This document shows, one piece after another, positions 1 through 7,198 of a stretch of 40,112 nucleotides of DNA. Every line of letters starts with the position of its first letter. The stretch's first letter is position 1. The position numbers and the translations under genes were made by a program. Under the pieces are notes generated by a model that made no database searches, was not told where the DNA came from, and was given only the letters and a program-made list of their open reading frames with translations. This stretch comes from an uncultured Burkholderiales bacterium (GTDB lineage Bacteria; Pseudomonadota; Gammaproteobacteria; Burkholderiales; Burkholderiaceae_C), in the NCBI GenBank assembly GCA_903828695.1, contig CAIKNE010000134.1, positions 1-40,112 on the forward strand, read 5' to 3'.

Positions 1-34
1 CCCAGTCAGATTCAGGTCTGACTGGGTCTCTTTT
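1..34 (+). terminator. Rho-independent terminator of an upstream gene
   Basis: A perfect 10-bp stem (CCCAGTCAGA paired with TCTGACTGGG) encloses a 6-base loop and is followed directly by TCTCTTTTT. This is a textbook intrinsic terminator on the plus strand. The gene it serves lies to the left of the window. Its position just before the brnT remnant suggests that foreign or rearranged DNA begins right after it. Confidence 0.8.
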
Positions 35-106
35 TGGGCACTCGCTAATCCCATGCGTGCCAATAGTGAACTGGAGTTTTCAATCAAGGGGAATAACTGT
101 CCAAAT

Positions 107-211
107 GTGATCAGGATCATTTCTGCACGCAAGGCCTCCATACATGAATCTAAGCAATACCGATACGAGGTGCACCATGAGAAAAGAATACGATTTCACC
201 AAGGCGCGTAA
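107..211 (+). pseudogene. 3' remnant of a BrnT-type toxin gene
   Basis: Read in frame from base 107, the translation begins VIRIISARKAS and continues to a stop at 209-211. The VIRIISAR(K/R) stretch is the conserved C-terminal part of BrnT, the RelE-fold ribonuclease toxin of BrnT/BrnA modules. A full BrnT is about 90 residues; the upstream in-frame sequence does not look like BrnT and soon runs into a terminator, so the N-terminal two thirds are missing. The remnant overlaps the start of the antitoxin gene, the normal arrangement for this pair. The identification rests on one short motif and on the adjacent antitoxin. Confidence 0.6.
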
Positions 212-386
212 GAATCCTTATGCTACGCAGCTGAAGAAGCAGATCACCATTCGTTTGGATGAGGATTCAATCGGCTACTTCAAGGGTATCTCGGAGCAAG
301 TTGGGATCCCATATCAAAGCCTGATTAACCTTTACTTGCGAGATTGTGCAGCGCATCACTGCAAGTTAGATCTGCGTTGGAGGTGA
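177..386 (+). CDS. brnA: BrnA-type antitoxin (ribbon-helix-helix)
   Basis: This small DNA-binding antitoxin would neutralise BrnT and repress its own operon. I start it at ATG 177, giving 69 residues that open MRKEYDF, the usual BrnA N-terminus; a longer in-frame start at 144 would only add residues inside the brnT remnant. The body shows the basic KNPYATQLKKQITIRL segment that forms the ribbon, then two helices ending in the typical SLINLYLRDCA. The length and ending are normal for the family. Because the toxin gene before it is truncated, this looks like an orphan antitoxin. No separate promoter is obvious. Confidence 0.8.
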   Translation: MRKEYDFTKARKNPYATQLKKQITIRLDEDSIGYFKGISEQVGIPYQSLINLYLRDCAAHHCKLDLRWR

Positions 387-501
387 GTCGTCAACAAGCT
401 TGCTTGAAATTCAATTTGAGCTTTTGACGTGAGTGCGTATTCCAGCCCACTTGGACGCCTAATACCCTGCGTTTTTCGGGGGAGTTGTCCAATGAACTTT
501 T

Positions 502-777
502 TTATGACCTAATTTTAGTTCGATCTTTCCGAAGTAGGGCTAACAATGCAGGAGTAACCAAAACGAGTCCGATTTTGGAAGTCGCCAGTCCCTTGTCAAT
601 TGCGCGCATCATCGGCAATCCCAAGCCAAGATCCTTTTCGGTCAACCATACCTTTACTCCAGCAGCCGCAAGCAAATCGTGTAATTCCTTGGCGGCTACC
701 CGTCTGTCATCCCATGCATGGTAAAGAAAGCAATCACGAATATCCGGCTTCGAAGCAGTTTCCTTTTTCAACGGCAT
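502..777 (-). pseudogene. Truncated TIR-domain protein
   Basis: The 91-residue product has the start of a bacterial TIR fold: DCFLYHAWDD near residue 15 (the FxSHAxxD box), then GVKVWLTEKDLGLG, with an acidic residue where TIR NADases keep their catalytic glutamate, then SKIGLVLVTPALL. Full bacterial TIR domains of this type run on for another 40 or more residues past the VLVTPALL strand. Here the reading frame stops shortly after it, so the C-terminal part is lost. Bacterial TIR proteins commonly act as NAD-cleaving immune effectors. Without its partner domain this copy is probably inactive. An IS110 fragment abuts its 5' end. Confidence 0.65.
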
Positions 778-779
778 CC

Positions 780-893
780 CGAATCCGTCAAGGCTATGTA
801 AAAGCTCGCACGCCCCAGGCCAATCAAATTCGCGACCTACTTGCTGAGTTTGGGATTGAGATTCCCCTAGGAATTGGGTACATTCACAGCTAA
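780..893 (+). mobile_element. IS110-family transposase fragment
   Basis: The frame from base 780 to the stop at 891-893 reads RIRQGYVKARTPQANQ, then LLAEFGIEIPLGIGYI. This matches the helical linker region of IS110/IS1111 transposases, where a 'R.RQ...KARTA.ANQIR.LL.EFG' pattern precedes the C-terminal domain. Only about 37 codons survive. Neither the DEDD catalytic domain nor the C-terminal half is present, so it is a relic. It begins two bases from the start of the TIR gene, which marks a recombination junction. Confidence 0.6.
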
Positions 894-1128
894 TGCGGCT
901 AACTATTAAATTAACGTGGATTCAAGTATGAAGTGCAACACGGTTTAGAGATTCATGAAACACCTGGTTGGGTGTCTTAAATCCTAATCTCTATCTAGGT
1001 TAGTTCTTTTGAAGCAAGCGAGCACGGTGCTTTACCTAAAGTTTTTAATAGCTAAAGTGTCATTATCTCTGTAATTCGAAGTTGAATGAAAAATGACTAA
1101 CATTAGGCAGGAATTAAAATAAAAGGTC

Positions 1129-1461
1129 TCAACCTATTTTGTTCACACGAGTTCCATTTGTTGCTTTGTGATCTCCGATATAAACGGTTCTCTGACTCTT
1201 GAACTGAACGCCGTAGTGGCTAAGTCCATATTGAAACAATATTGACTTCATGTGCCCCCGAGTCTGTGTAAGTTTCCATCCTACATAAAAACGAGTTACA
1301 AGGTAGCCGGATACAAATATTACAAATCCAACTAGCATATGCCTATTAGCAATGATGACCCCTCCAATGCTTGTCGCGCCAAAAAGCCACAGATCGTTAA
1401 CTGGAGCCCCAGCAAAAACCTTTTCAGCGTTACCAAAACGAGGTATGTGATATGAGCTCAA
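1129..1461 (-). CDS. traL: F-type conjugation protein TraL
   Basis: TraL is a small inner-membrane protein of the F-type type IV secretion system needed for pilus assembly. The 110-residue product opens with an IPRF motif (residues 6-9) typical of TraL, followed by two membrane segments near residues 25-38 and 42-58 and a basic C-terminal tail with the usual YGLSHYG-like stretch. The start is TTG at 1459-1461, overlapping the stop of the preceding gene and backed by a strong GGGGAGG ribosome-binding site at 1467-1473. It is the last recognisable gene of the minus-strand transfer operon. traE and traK, which normally follow traL, are missing to its left. Confidence 0.7.
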   Translation of the reverse strand: MSSYHIPRFGNAEKVFAGAPVNDLWLFGATSIGGVIIANRHMLVGFVIFVSGYLVTRFYVGWKLTQTRGHMKSILFQYGLSHYGVQFKSQRTVYIGDHKATNGTRVNKIG

Positions 1462-2021
1462 TTATTCCTCCCCTTAGGCTCGAGACTTATTTCGGGTCCT
1501 ACTTGGCTTATTAACCCGGCGTTAGTGCTTGGTGTTCTAACCAAATCCGTACATGTGAGATGGCTCTTCCATTCCTTACTCTCTGAGAAATTAAGTAGCG
1601 GGACACAGACCTTGTCATTCTTAACCATGACCTTGGGCCATTTGATGGATTGGTACTTGAGATTGGCTTTCGTTTGCTTATCTATTTTTGCTAGGCGTTC
1701 TAGTTCTTCTTGTTGTGCATTTGATTGAATTTGCTTATAGTGCCAAAGATCGCTCTCTTCCTGGGCTGAGAGGAGTACATAGTCCGTTCGTATTGGGCGT
1801 GAGACAATAAGTGCCTTTGACGGTATACGGCCGTCAAATTCAACTTTACCGTAAACATAGACACCTTCATTACTAGGTGTAAGTATCGAAGAGCCGGAAC
1901 TAATGTTTCCCGTAATTTTGAAGTTTGCGGCTACGTTAGAAGTTTGAGTATCTCCATGACAAAAATCAGCGGCAAGTAAGCTGCAGTAAATGAGGGACCT
2001 TAAGATGAAATGTTGGTACAT
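1458..2021 (-). CDS. Hypothetical secreted protein in transfer operon
   Basis: I do not recognise this 187-residue protein. It starts with a probable signal peptide (hydrophobic stretch within residues 5-20, then a likely cleavage after ADFCHG). The mature part has a predicted beta-rich first half and a charged, glutamine- and lysine-rich middle (about residues 85-120) that could form a short helix. A pair of cysteines (in KVCVPL and HLTCTDL) may form a disulfide, which would fit the DsbC-like protein encoded upstream. It sits between trbC (26-bp gap) and traL (4-bp overlap), so it probably serves the conjugation machine at the envelope. It is not obviously TraK, TraE or TraN. Confidence 0.55.
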   Translation of the reverse strand: MYQHFILRSLIYCSLLAADFCHGDTQTSNVAANFKITGNISSGSSILTPSNEGVYVYGKVEFDGRIPSKALIVSRPIRTDYVLLSAQEESDLWHYKQIQSNAQQEELERLAKIDKQTKANLKYQSIKWPKVMVKNDKVCVPLLNFSESKEWKSHLTCTDLVRTPSTNAGLISQVGPEISLEPKGRNN

Positions 2022-2047
2022 CGATAGCTCCTTGAGTAATAAATATT

Positions 2048-2536
2048 TTATTTAGCAAAGGATGAAAACAAATTGGTGGCTTCAACTCGAATTTGTAGAA
2101 CTTGGGAGTCTTGAGCCCAATATTTCAAGGCATTACTCCATTCCATATTTCCAGAGATGATTGAGAACTCATTGTTCAGCGTGGAGCTGCCTTTTGCAAT
2201 CAGAAATGTAGGTGCTGAAACAACCTTGTATTTAGAGAAGATTAAGGGATCTATCGCAAAACTGGCTTTCCCCCCGCAACAGCTTTGATTAACCTGATAG
2301 ACGTATTTTTGCAGAGCCGATTGTCCTTCTTTGCCAAACCCATTGAACAAGAGGGTGGTTCGTGTGCTTAAACTATCTTTTGCTAATGTCTCAAGCTCGC
2401 TTCTTGGCATGAGTGTTGAGACAAAGATGTAGCTTTGCCATTTAGCAAGGATTGATTCAGACAAAGACTGCGCATTAACTAGTCTAATAGTAAAGACCAG
2501 ATAAGCAAATGCAATTAAAAGTGATTTTTTGTGCAT
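2048..2536 (-). CDS. trbC: F-type pilin assembly protein TrbC
   Basis: TrbC is a periplasmic protein with a thioredoxin-like fold required for F-pilus assembly. The 162-residue product has an N-terminal signal peptide (residues 1-22, ending VNA), then the family hallmarks: YIFVSTLMPRSELETLAKDS, matching the 'vfVS.SMP...L..la..A' block, and IDPLIFSKYKVVSAPTFLI, matching the 'IDP..F..f.V..VPtfVv' block with its cis-proline. Two adjacent cysteines lie in NQSCCGG. It starts 2 bp after the end of traU, the usual F-type order W-U-trbC. Confidence 0.85.
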   Translation of the reverse strand: MHKKSLLIAFAYLVFTIRLVNAQSLSESILAKWQSYIFVSTLMPRSELETLAKDSLSTRTTLLFNGFGKEGQSALQKYVYQVNQSCCGGKASFAIDPLIFSKYKVVSAPTFLIAKGSSTLNNEFSIISGNMEWSNALKYWAQDSQVLQIRVEATNLFSSFAK

Positions 2537-2538
2537 GA

Positions 2539-3540
2539 TTAATTAATCGAATAAGGTTGGCAGCAATCTTTGCGCTGAAAAATAAAGTAACCATAGTCTT
2601 TGTCCGTAGGTCTTGCGGCTCCTGATTCTTGTAGCATAAGCGGGCGACCAATGGGGGTACACATTCCATCAGGAAATGGAAACACTCGGTTAGTTTTGTA
2701 TTGACGCTTGTCCATGATCAGTTCTGGAACACCGAACGCATTACATGCTTTTAGCGCGTTCACCCCCGCAGTTGTTTGCTGCGCGCCTGCTGCGTGAAGT
2801 TTTGCGAGAATCCGTGCAACCAAAAGGTGTGAAACTTGCTCAGGTGTATTCGCAACATTCACATTCCCTGTAAGTGGATACATCTCGCCCCAGGCCCCCG
2901 CAACCCAGAAAAGATACTGGTTTGGAAAACCAATTGTCGATTGAATGGAGTCAGGTGCTTCAGCAGCTATAGACGCGACATCTGAGAACGCAAATGCGTA
3001 GGGCGTCAAAATAAGCGCCAATGTATCGTCGTTCCAGGTTGGATCGGCCCAAGACATGTAGGGAATGTCAAAAGACCTGTTATCTAAGCAAGGTGATGCA
3101 GATATGACACCCAGTGCGGTCATTACCGGATTGATGTATTCGTTGAGTTGCATGAATGCAGATTTGCCGCTTCCGTTACCTAAAGATGTTGAGCCGTTTT
3201 CTAGAGCGTTAAAGGGAAGGGGGATCTGAATTCCTCCTAGAAGGGGCATACAACCGGCAGTATTAGTTACATCTACCATATAACGTGGCTCCCAAAATGA
3301 TACTGGGGTACCAACGCTTAGGTTATCAGCGCAGGAACAAATAGGATTTGTTCCTGTACCTGTGTTGTAGTCGTCCCCTTGAATGCCAAGATTAATAAGT
3401 CCTCCTCCAAGGGTTATCGGAAAGAGACAGTCATAACAAATATCACTCAACGGATTAGGAAAAGCGCCTGTGCAAGTTTGTGTCTGAGCGCTTGAAAGTT
3501 GAAAAAGGCTGAAGAGAGCAATCAAGAGTATTTGTTTCAA
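2539..3540 (-). CDS. traU: Conjugal transfer mating-pair protein TraU
   Basis: TraU is a periplasmic protein needed for DNA transfer and mating-pair stabilisation in F-type systems. The 333-residue length is normal. A signal peptide (residues 1-18) is followed by the cysteine-rich N-terminal region (CTGAFPNPLSDICYDCLFPI), the GVISASPCLDNRSFD motif, a SWADPTWNDD motif and a C-terminal CxxxxRPLM and DCCQ region. The many cysteines point to disulfide dependence and explain the nearby DsbC-like gene. The start is TTG at 3538-3540, overlapping the traW stop by 4 bp, with GGAG about 7 bases upstream. Confidence 0.93.
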   Translation of the reverse strand: MKQILLIALFSLFQLSSAQTQTCTGAFPNPLSDICYDCLFPITLGGGLINLGIQGDDYNTGTGTNPICSCADNLSVGTPVSFWEPRYMVDVTNTAGCMPLLGGIQIPLPFNALENGSTSLGNGSGKSAFMQLNEYINPVMTALGVISASPCLDNRSFDIPYMSWADPTWNDDTLALILTPYAFAFSDVASIAAEAPDSIQSTIGFPNQYLFWVAGAWGEMYPLTGNVNVANTPEQVSHLLVARILAKLHAAGAQQTTAGVNALKACNAFGVPELIMDKRQYKTNRVFPFPDGMCTPIGRPLMLQESGAARPTDKDYGYFIFQRKDCCQPYSIN

Positions 3541-4187
3541 ATGCGCACTCCAGTTTCAACTAAGAGTTTTGTGCCCTGTTGAGAAATAGTGGTTGGTACG
3601 GTTTTAATATCCACTGCGTAGTTCAAATGAAGTGTCTTAATAATGACACCCTCCTGATCAAAATAAAAAGGAATGGCTTTGCCTCCTCTCCAAGGTGTAT
3701 TCTTATACCTAACTCTGAGTTCATATGGTGAACCATTCGTGAGTAGAATCTTGAGTGACTCTGTTTGCGACCTATGAATTGCATAGTTAATCTGTTTGGG
3801 GTCATTGCCGTCAATAAAGATCAAGCCACTTTGTAACTTCACCTTCTCTAATGGACGGATAACCGTTCCACGTTTGACAGCTATAGTCCCGTTTGCATCT
3901 TTAAAGTCTTTTGGGACAGTAAACGCCAAATCGCGCAACTCGGTTTTATACGTGTTGTTGGTTGCAAGCCCAAGGTTACCGAAGTCATGTAGTTTGTGCT
4001 TTAGAACCGTAATCTGATTTTTCTGGTACCGAGCTACTTCTCCTGATCTGATCTTTTTAGAAATGACTGCTTTGAGTTGTTCCCGTGCATCTTGATCAAG
4101 CGCGTATGTTGGAGCCTTTTGGCCAAGATTCTCGGAGTAGGTGTTGGTAAGGCAAAGCATTACCACGAGTGCGAGCAGCATTTTCAT
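3537..4187 (-). CDS. traW: F-type pilus assembly protein TraW
   Basis: TraW is a periplasmic F-pilus assembly factor that works with TrbC and TraU. The 216-residue protein has a signal peptide (residues 1-18, ending TYS), an early YALDQDAREQL segment, then the conserved core: PLEKVKLQSGLIFIDGNDP (PL....LLFIDGdD), KILLTNGSPYEL, and the C-terminal FYFDQEGVIIKTL followed by VPTTISQQGTKLLVE. These blocks match the TraW family in order. The gene overlaps the flanking transglycosylase and traU genes by 4 bp on each side, so the three are translationally coupled. Confidence 0.9.
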   Translation of the reverse strand: MKMLLALVVMLCLTNTYSENLGQKAPTYALDQDAREQLKAVISKKIRSGEVARYQKNQITVLKHKLHDFGNLGLATNNTYKTELRDLAFTVPKDFKDANGTIAVKRGTVIRPLEKVKLQSGLIFIDGNDPKQINYAIHRSQTESLKILLTNGSPYELRVRYKNTPWRGGKAIPFYFDQEGVIIKTLHLNYAVDIKTVPTTISQQGTKLLVETGVRI

Positions 4188-4666
4188 TTATAAACAACCA
4201 AAGCAGTATTTAAGTCCTGATTAGCCACTGAACCAAGTCTTGCGTTCATCGCAGATCTTACTTTGGCAGCATAGATCTTTCTGTTTTGCTCACCCCCAAC
4301 AGCACTTGCGTTGTAAGCTCCAACAGCCCGCCACGTATTGCCGTATTTATAAATCGAGTTAGCCAAAATCCAAGCCCCGACTTTGATATTGACACACGGA
4401 TCATGTAATTCTTTTTCAGTAATTGAATATTTTGAAAGTTCTTGTAAATGTGATGAGTTGATTTGCATAACTCCGATATCTCTTGTCCCGTTGGCATTGG
4501 TATTCACAATATTTACTTTTTGATGGCTCTCCACCCAAGCAATGGATCTGAGTAAGCCTTCATCTACACGGTACATATGAGAGGCTTGGCTGTAACAAAA
4601 GTTCTCTGAAGCTTGGACGTAACTCACTAGAAGCAGCGTTGCAATTAAGATGACAGCCTTTCTCAC
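4184..4666 (-). CDS. VirB1-like lytic transglycosylase
   Basis: This periplasmic enzyme would cut peptidoglycan to let the secretion channel through. The 160-residue product has a signal peptide (residues 1-19), then the SLT fold: catalytic glutamate in SIAWVESH (E46), the GVMQINSSHL motif and the AVGAYNAS motif. It corresponds to LtgX/VirB1/PilT-type transglycosylases encoded inside transfer operons. It overlaps both orf81 and traW by 4 bp. Confidence 0.9.
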   Translation of the reverse strand: MRKAVILIATLLLVSYVQASENFCYSQASHMYRVDEGLLRSIAWVESHQKVNIVNTNANGTRDIGVMQINSSHLQELSKYSITEKELHDPCVNIKVGAWILANSIYKYGNTWRAVGAYNASAVGGEQNRKIYAAKVRSAMNARLGSVANQDLNTALVVYK

Positions 4667-4908
4667 GCTCGCACAAAGTGTCGACGCACTAACTTTCCTA
4701 AATATGCCAGACCCAGCAATGTCTCAAGAGAGATCGCTAAACTAAAACTGTACAACGCCAAAGCGGCAAACAAGGGTGAGAAAACACCAATATCAAAGGA
4801 AGTGAAGCCAATGAACATGGCCAGCAGTGTCAAGGATAGGCAGACAAGGTGTAAAACAAAGAATCTGCCAAATTTGATGCGAGGGGTGATTTGATTATTT
4901 TGACTCAT
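4663..4908 (-). CDS. Small two-helix membrane protein in transfer operon
   Basis: This 81-residue protein has a short polar N-terminus, two hydrophobic segments (about residues 16-38 and 43-65) and a basic end (KLVRRHFVRA). It is encoded between the dsbC-like gene and the transglycosylase with 4-bp overlaps on both sides. Size and topology recall small inner-membrane components or even a pilin precursor, but there is no recognisable TraA leader and I see no family signature. The role is unknown. Confidence 0.6.
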   Translation of the reverse strand: MSQNNQITPRIKFGRFFVLHLVCLSLTLLAMFIGFTSFDIGVFSPLFAALALYSFSLAISLETLLGLAYLGKLVRRHFVRA

Positions 4909-5684
4909 TTGGATGCTCCAACCTTTACTAATTGAAGCGAATCTAATTTAGCTTGAATCCGCAGTGCAGGCACCACCCCTGGAATGAAAGAACCGTCTGC
5001 GAAGATGATAGTAGGTGTTCCTTGTATCTGAAACTGTTGACCTATAGCTAAGTTTCGATCAATTGGATTGGTGCAGGTTGCTGGTTTGGGCTTAACGCCG
5101 TTCAGTAAGTAGTCTCGCCATGCATTCTTGGGATCAGGTGCGCACCAAATTGCTTCAGCTACCATCCTGGCATTGGGATGCAATGAGATGAGTGGGAACA
5201 GGAAAATATAGACTTTGGTGTCGCTAAGCTTTTTAAGCTCAAACTCTAGTTGTTTGCAATAAGGACAGTCTGGATCTGTGAACACGTATACGACCTTCGA
5301 GCCCAGCCCGAATTCAATAGCGTCCTTGAGATCCAGCTTCGTGATATCCAACAAGGGCTTATTAGCGTTTGCAAGAGAAGCGGTTAGAGATTTACCGTCT
5401 TTCAACTGGACTACTTCTCCTTTGATCAAAATGGATAGGTCATCCGATAGGAAAATTATCTCTGTTCCTTTAACGACACTGTGAAAACCAGGGAAAGCTG
5501 GCGCAATCTTAGAGCCCACAGAGGAGGGGAATTGGGTTAGAAGTTGGTCTTCAAAAGTAGATGAAGCTTTATCTGATGATAAAAGGGATCTATGTGTTTG
5601 TGTATCCGTTACCTCAGCTGATCTTGCCAAAACCATACATGAGAGTGTAAGAAAAATTGCTGTTATGTATCTATTTTTTTTCAT
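4905..5684 (-). CDS. dsbC: DsbC-like thiol-disulfide isomerase of transfer operon
   Basis: This periplasmic disulfide isomerase probably helps fold the cysteine-rich transfer proteins (TraU, TraH, TrbC). The 259-residue product has a signal sequence (residues 1-23), a DsbC-type N-terminal dimerisation region, then a thioredoxin domain with FTDPDCPYCKQL carrying the CxxC pair C140/C143, and a QIQGTPTIIFADG stretch with the cis-proline near residue 225. F-type islands such as the gonococcal genetic island carry a dsbC in the same context. Both ends overlap neighbours by 4 bp. Confidence 0.88.
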   Translation of the reverse strand: MKKNRYITAIFLTLSCMVLARSAEVTDTQTHRSLLSSDKASSTFEDQLLTQFPSSVGSKIAPAFPGFHSVVKGTEIIFLSDDLSILIKGEVVQLKDGKSLTASLANANKPLLDITKLDLKDAIEFGLGSKVVYVFTDPDCPYCKQLEFELKKLSDTKVYIFLFPLISLHPNARMVAEAIWCAPDPKNAWRDYLLNGVKPKPATCTNPIDRNLAIGQQFQIQGTPTIIFADGSFIPGVVPALRIQAKLDSLQLVKVGASK

Positions 5685-6091
5685 AAAGTGACCTTAGAGA
5701 TAAGAAAGTAGTTATGGATGACGACGATTAAATAAAGAGCGTCTAGAGTCAGCGCCATGTAAATAAAATCTTTATTTATTTCGAGTGCGCTCCTGCTCAA
5801 AATTTGCTTGTAAAAGCTATAGCACCAGACGCTGAAAGCAATCAATTTAAAGAGGAGCAACCTCCATATAAATTCGAGGGTACTAGTGGCTCCACTGAGT
5901 AATGGATTGGCCTCAGTTAAGAGTTCTCTGCTCTCTTTTATAACCCTTGAATCTACGGTATGTGCAGTTTCAATCCATAGTCCACAGGATAAGAGGTAGG
6001 AGCTGTGCAGATCTAGGGCTTGGAGGGCTGCGAACAAACCAAAGGCAGCTATCGCCAGGGATTTGAGATTTGGTTGCTTGAGCATTTTCAT
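5681..6091 (-). CDS. Small polytopic membrane protein heading transfer operon
   Basis: The 136-residue product has about three or four membrane segments (near 12-30, 78-95 and 110-130). A polar stretch of about 30 residues containing SRELLTEANPLLSG lies between the first two. The D...S.LLxxG...E.NPL arrangement loosely resembles DUF5658-type proteins, but the match is by eye only. It is the first gene of the minus-strand transfer operon and overlaps the dsbC-like gene by 4 bp. I do not know its function. Confidence 0.5.
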   Translation of the reverse strand: MKMLKQPNLKSLAIAAFGLFAALQALDLHSSYLLSCGLWIETAHTVDSRVIKESRELLTEANPLLSGATSTLEFIWRLLLFKLIAFSVWCYSFYKQILSRSALEINKDFIYMALTLDALYLIVVIHNYFLISKVTL

Positions 6092-6194
6092 ATTTATTTA
6101 TAAGTTAGTAGCATAAACTATTAAGTATGCTTAAAACAAACAAAATAAAAATATAAATAAATAAATTTATGAAGAAAACAACTAATATTCAATA

Positions 6195-6224
6195 TTTAGA
6201 ATATATTTATGTACTTAGCATAAT
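6195..6224 (+). promoter_or_regulatory. Candidate sigma-70 promoter of plus-strand transfer operon
   Basis: TTTAGA at 6195-6200 and CATAAT at 6219-6224 are separated by 18 bp and lie about 25 bp before the trbI-like gene, whose GTG start has GAGGG in front of it (6238-6242). The 157-bp gap between the divergent transfer operons is extremely AT-rich, which makes chance matches likely, hence the low confidence. Confidence 0.35.
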
Positions 6225-6248
6225 ATATTAACTATATGAGGGTATTTA

Positions 6249-6686
6249 GTGAGTCCATTTCAGAAAATCATCAACCACGGATCCTGCAGCTACTTAGTTG
6301 TCTTTGTCTTCTGTGCATTCAGTGCTTTAGTCGGATTGAATATTCAGAAGGTTTTAAACTCAACTGGAGTAGCAGGAATAGATCCCCTTAAGTTGAAATT
6401 TGTGATTGCAGATCGTCAGGCGGTGATCTTCGATCACGCCCTCAATTACCCAGTTATGAGTGAAGTCGATAGAGATCGCAAGCTCATTCAACCCATTTTG
6501 GGTGTCTTGAGCAAGTACTCCAACCAGGGATACTTAGTAGTCGATTCGCTTAAGGATGAATCAGGAGCTTATTTTGTGTCTGCATTTCCGATTGATTCAA
6601 AGGACATCACGAGCGAACTTAAAGCTGCAGTGGACAGTGCAAACCGAGGAACTGGCGATACAAGCCAAGTTATAACGACTCATTGA
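6249..6686 (+). CDS. trbI: TrbI-like F-type conjugation protein
   Basis: TrbI is a small inner-membrane protein affecting F-pilus extension and retraction. The 145-residue product has one N-terminal membrane anchor (about residues 15-35) and a C-terminal block GYLVVDSLKDESGAYFVSAF, then DITSELKAAV, matching the 'vilVs.AVvsGapDITpevq' ending of TrbI. The start is GTG with a GAGGG ribosome-binding site 6 bases upstream. It overlaps the S26 peptidase gene by 4 bp. The match is to a short, weakly conserved family, so the name is tentative. Confidence 0.6.
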   Translation: MSPFQKIINHGSCSYLVVFVFCAFSALVGLNIQKVLNSTGVAGIDPLKLKFVIADRQAVIFDHALNYPVMSEVDRDRKLIQPILGVLSKYSNQGYLVVDSLKDESGAYFVSAFPIDSKDITSELKAAVDSANRGTGDTSQVITTH

Positions 6687-7198
6687 CCGCAATACTTCAG
6701 AAGTCAAAAAAATCCCAAAAATTACCCGTTGTACTATTTTGTCTTTCGGCACTCATCGTATTTACAGTTAAATGCTCCCCACTAATGCACACCTATTCGC
6801 TTGGTGTTGATCCAAGCTTTGAGCGGTGTTTGCCAGAGATACATCTCACCCTTTTGAAACGTATTTCACCGACTGCAGTACATCGCGGAGATTTAGTTTT
6901 TTTCCAGCCCGATACACACTTTACCTGGGTAAAGAGGGACTATATCCTCAAAAAAGTGGCTGGTATCGAAGGTGACCATCTTTTAATTAAAAATGACAAG
7001 ATATTGATCAATGGTCAAGAAATCGCGCACGGCTTTCCTTTGGCTGCTTACTACAAACGAGCCGTATTCACAAGAGATGAAATCATCCCAAAGGGTGAAA
7101 TATTTTTGTACGGAACTCATCCCTTTAGCGATGACTCTCGCTACTGGGGATTTGAGCCTATTGCCAATCTAGAGGGTACGGCCTATGTGGTTTTTTGA
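6683..7198 (+). CDS. S26-family signal peptidase of the transfer system (TraF/TrhF type)
   Basis: This is a membrane-anchored peptidase of the LepB/TraF(RP4)/TrhF superfamily, expected to mature the pilin. The 171-residue product has one N-terminal membrane segment (residues 14-30), HRGDLVFFQP, the ILKKVAGIEGDHL box with K90 aligned to the catalytic lysine, and the C-terminal LYGTHPFSDDSRYWGF box (the GD...SDSR.fG motif). The place where the catalytic serine is expected reads RCLPE, so C49 seems to replace it. The gene overlaps trbI (4 bp) and traF (14 bp). Confidence 0.8.
   Translation: MTAILQKSKKSQKLPVVLFCLSALIVFTVKCSPLMHTYSLGVDPSFERCLPEIHLTLLKRISPTAVHRGDLVFFQPDTHFTWVKRDYILKKVAGIEGDHLLIKNDKILINGQEIAHGFPLAAYYKRAVFTRDEIIPKGEIFLYGTHPFSDDSRYWGFEPIANLEGTAYVVF

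Noticed and set aside
432-496. TTGGAC/GTCCAA symmetry beside the TIR gene, considered as an integron attC site
   Set aside because: The core sites do not fit the required GTTRRRY/RYYYAAC pattern and no integrase is present.
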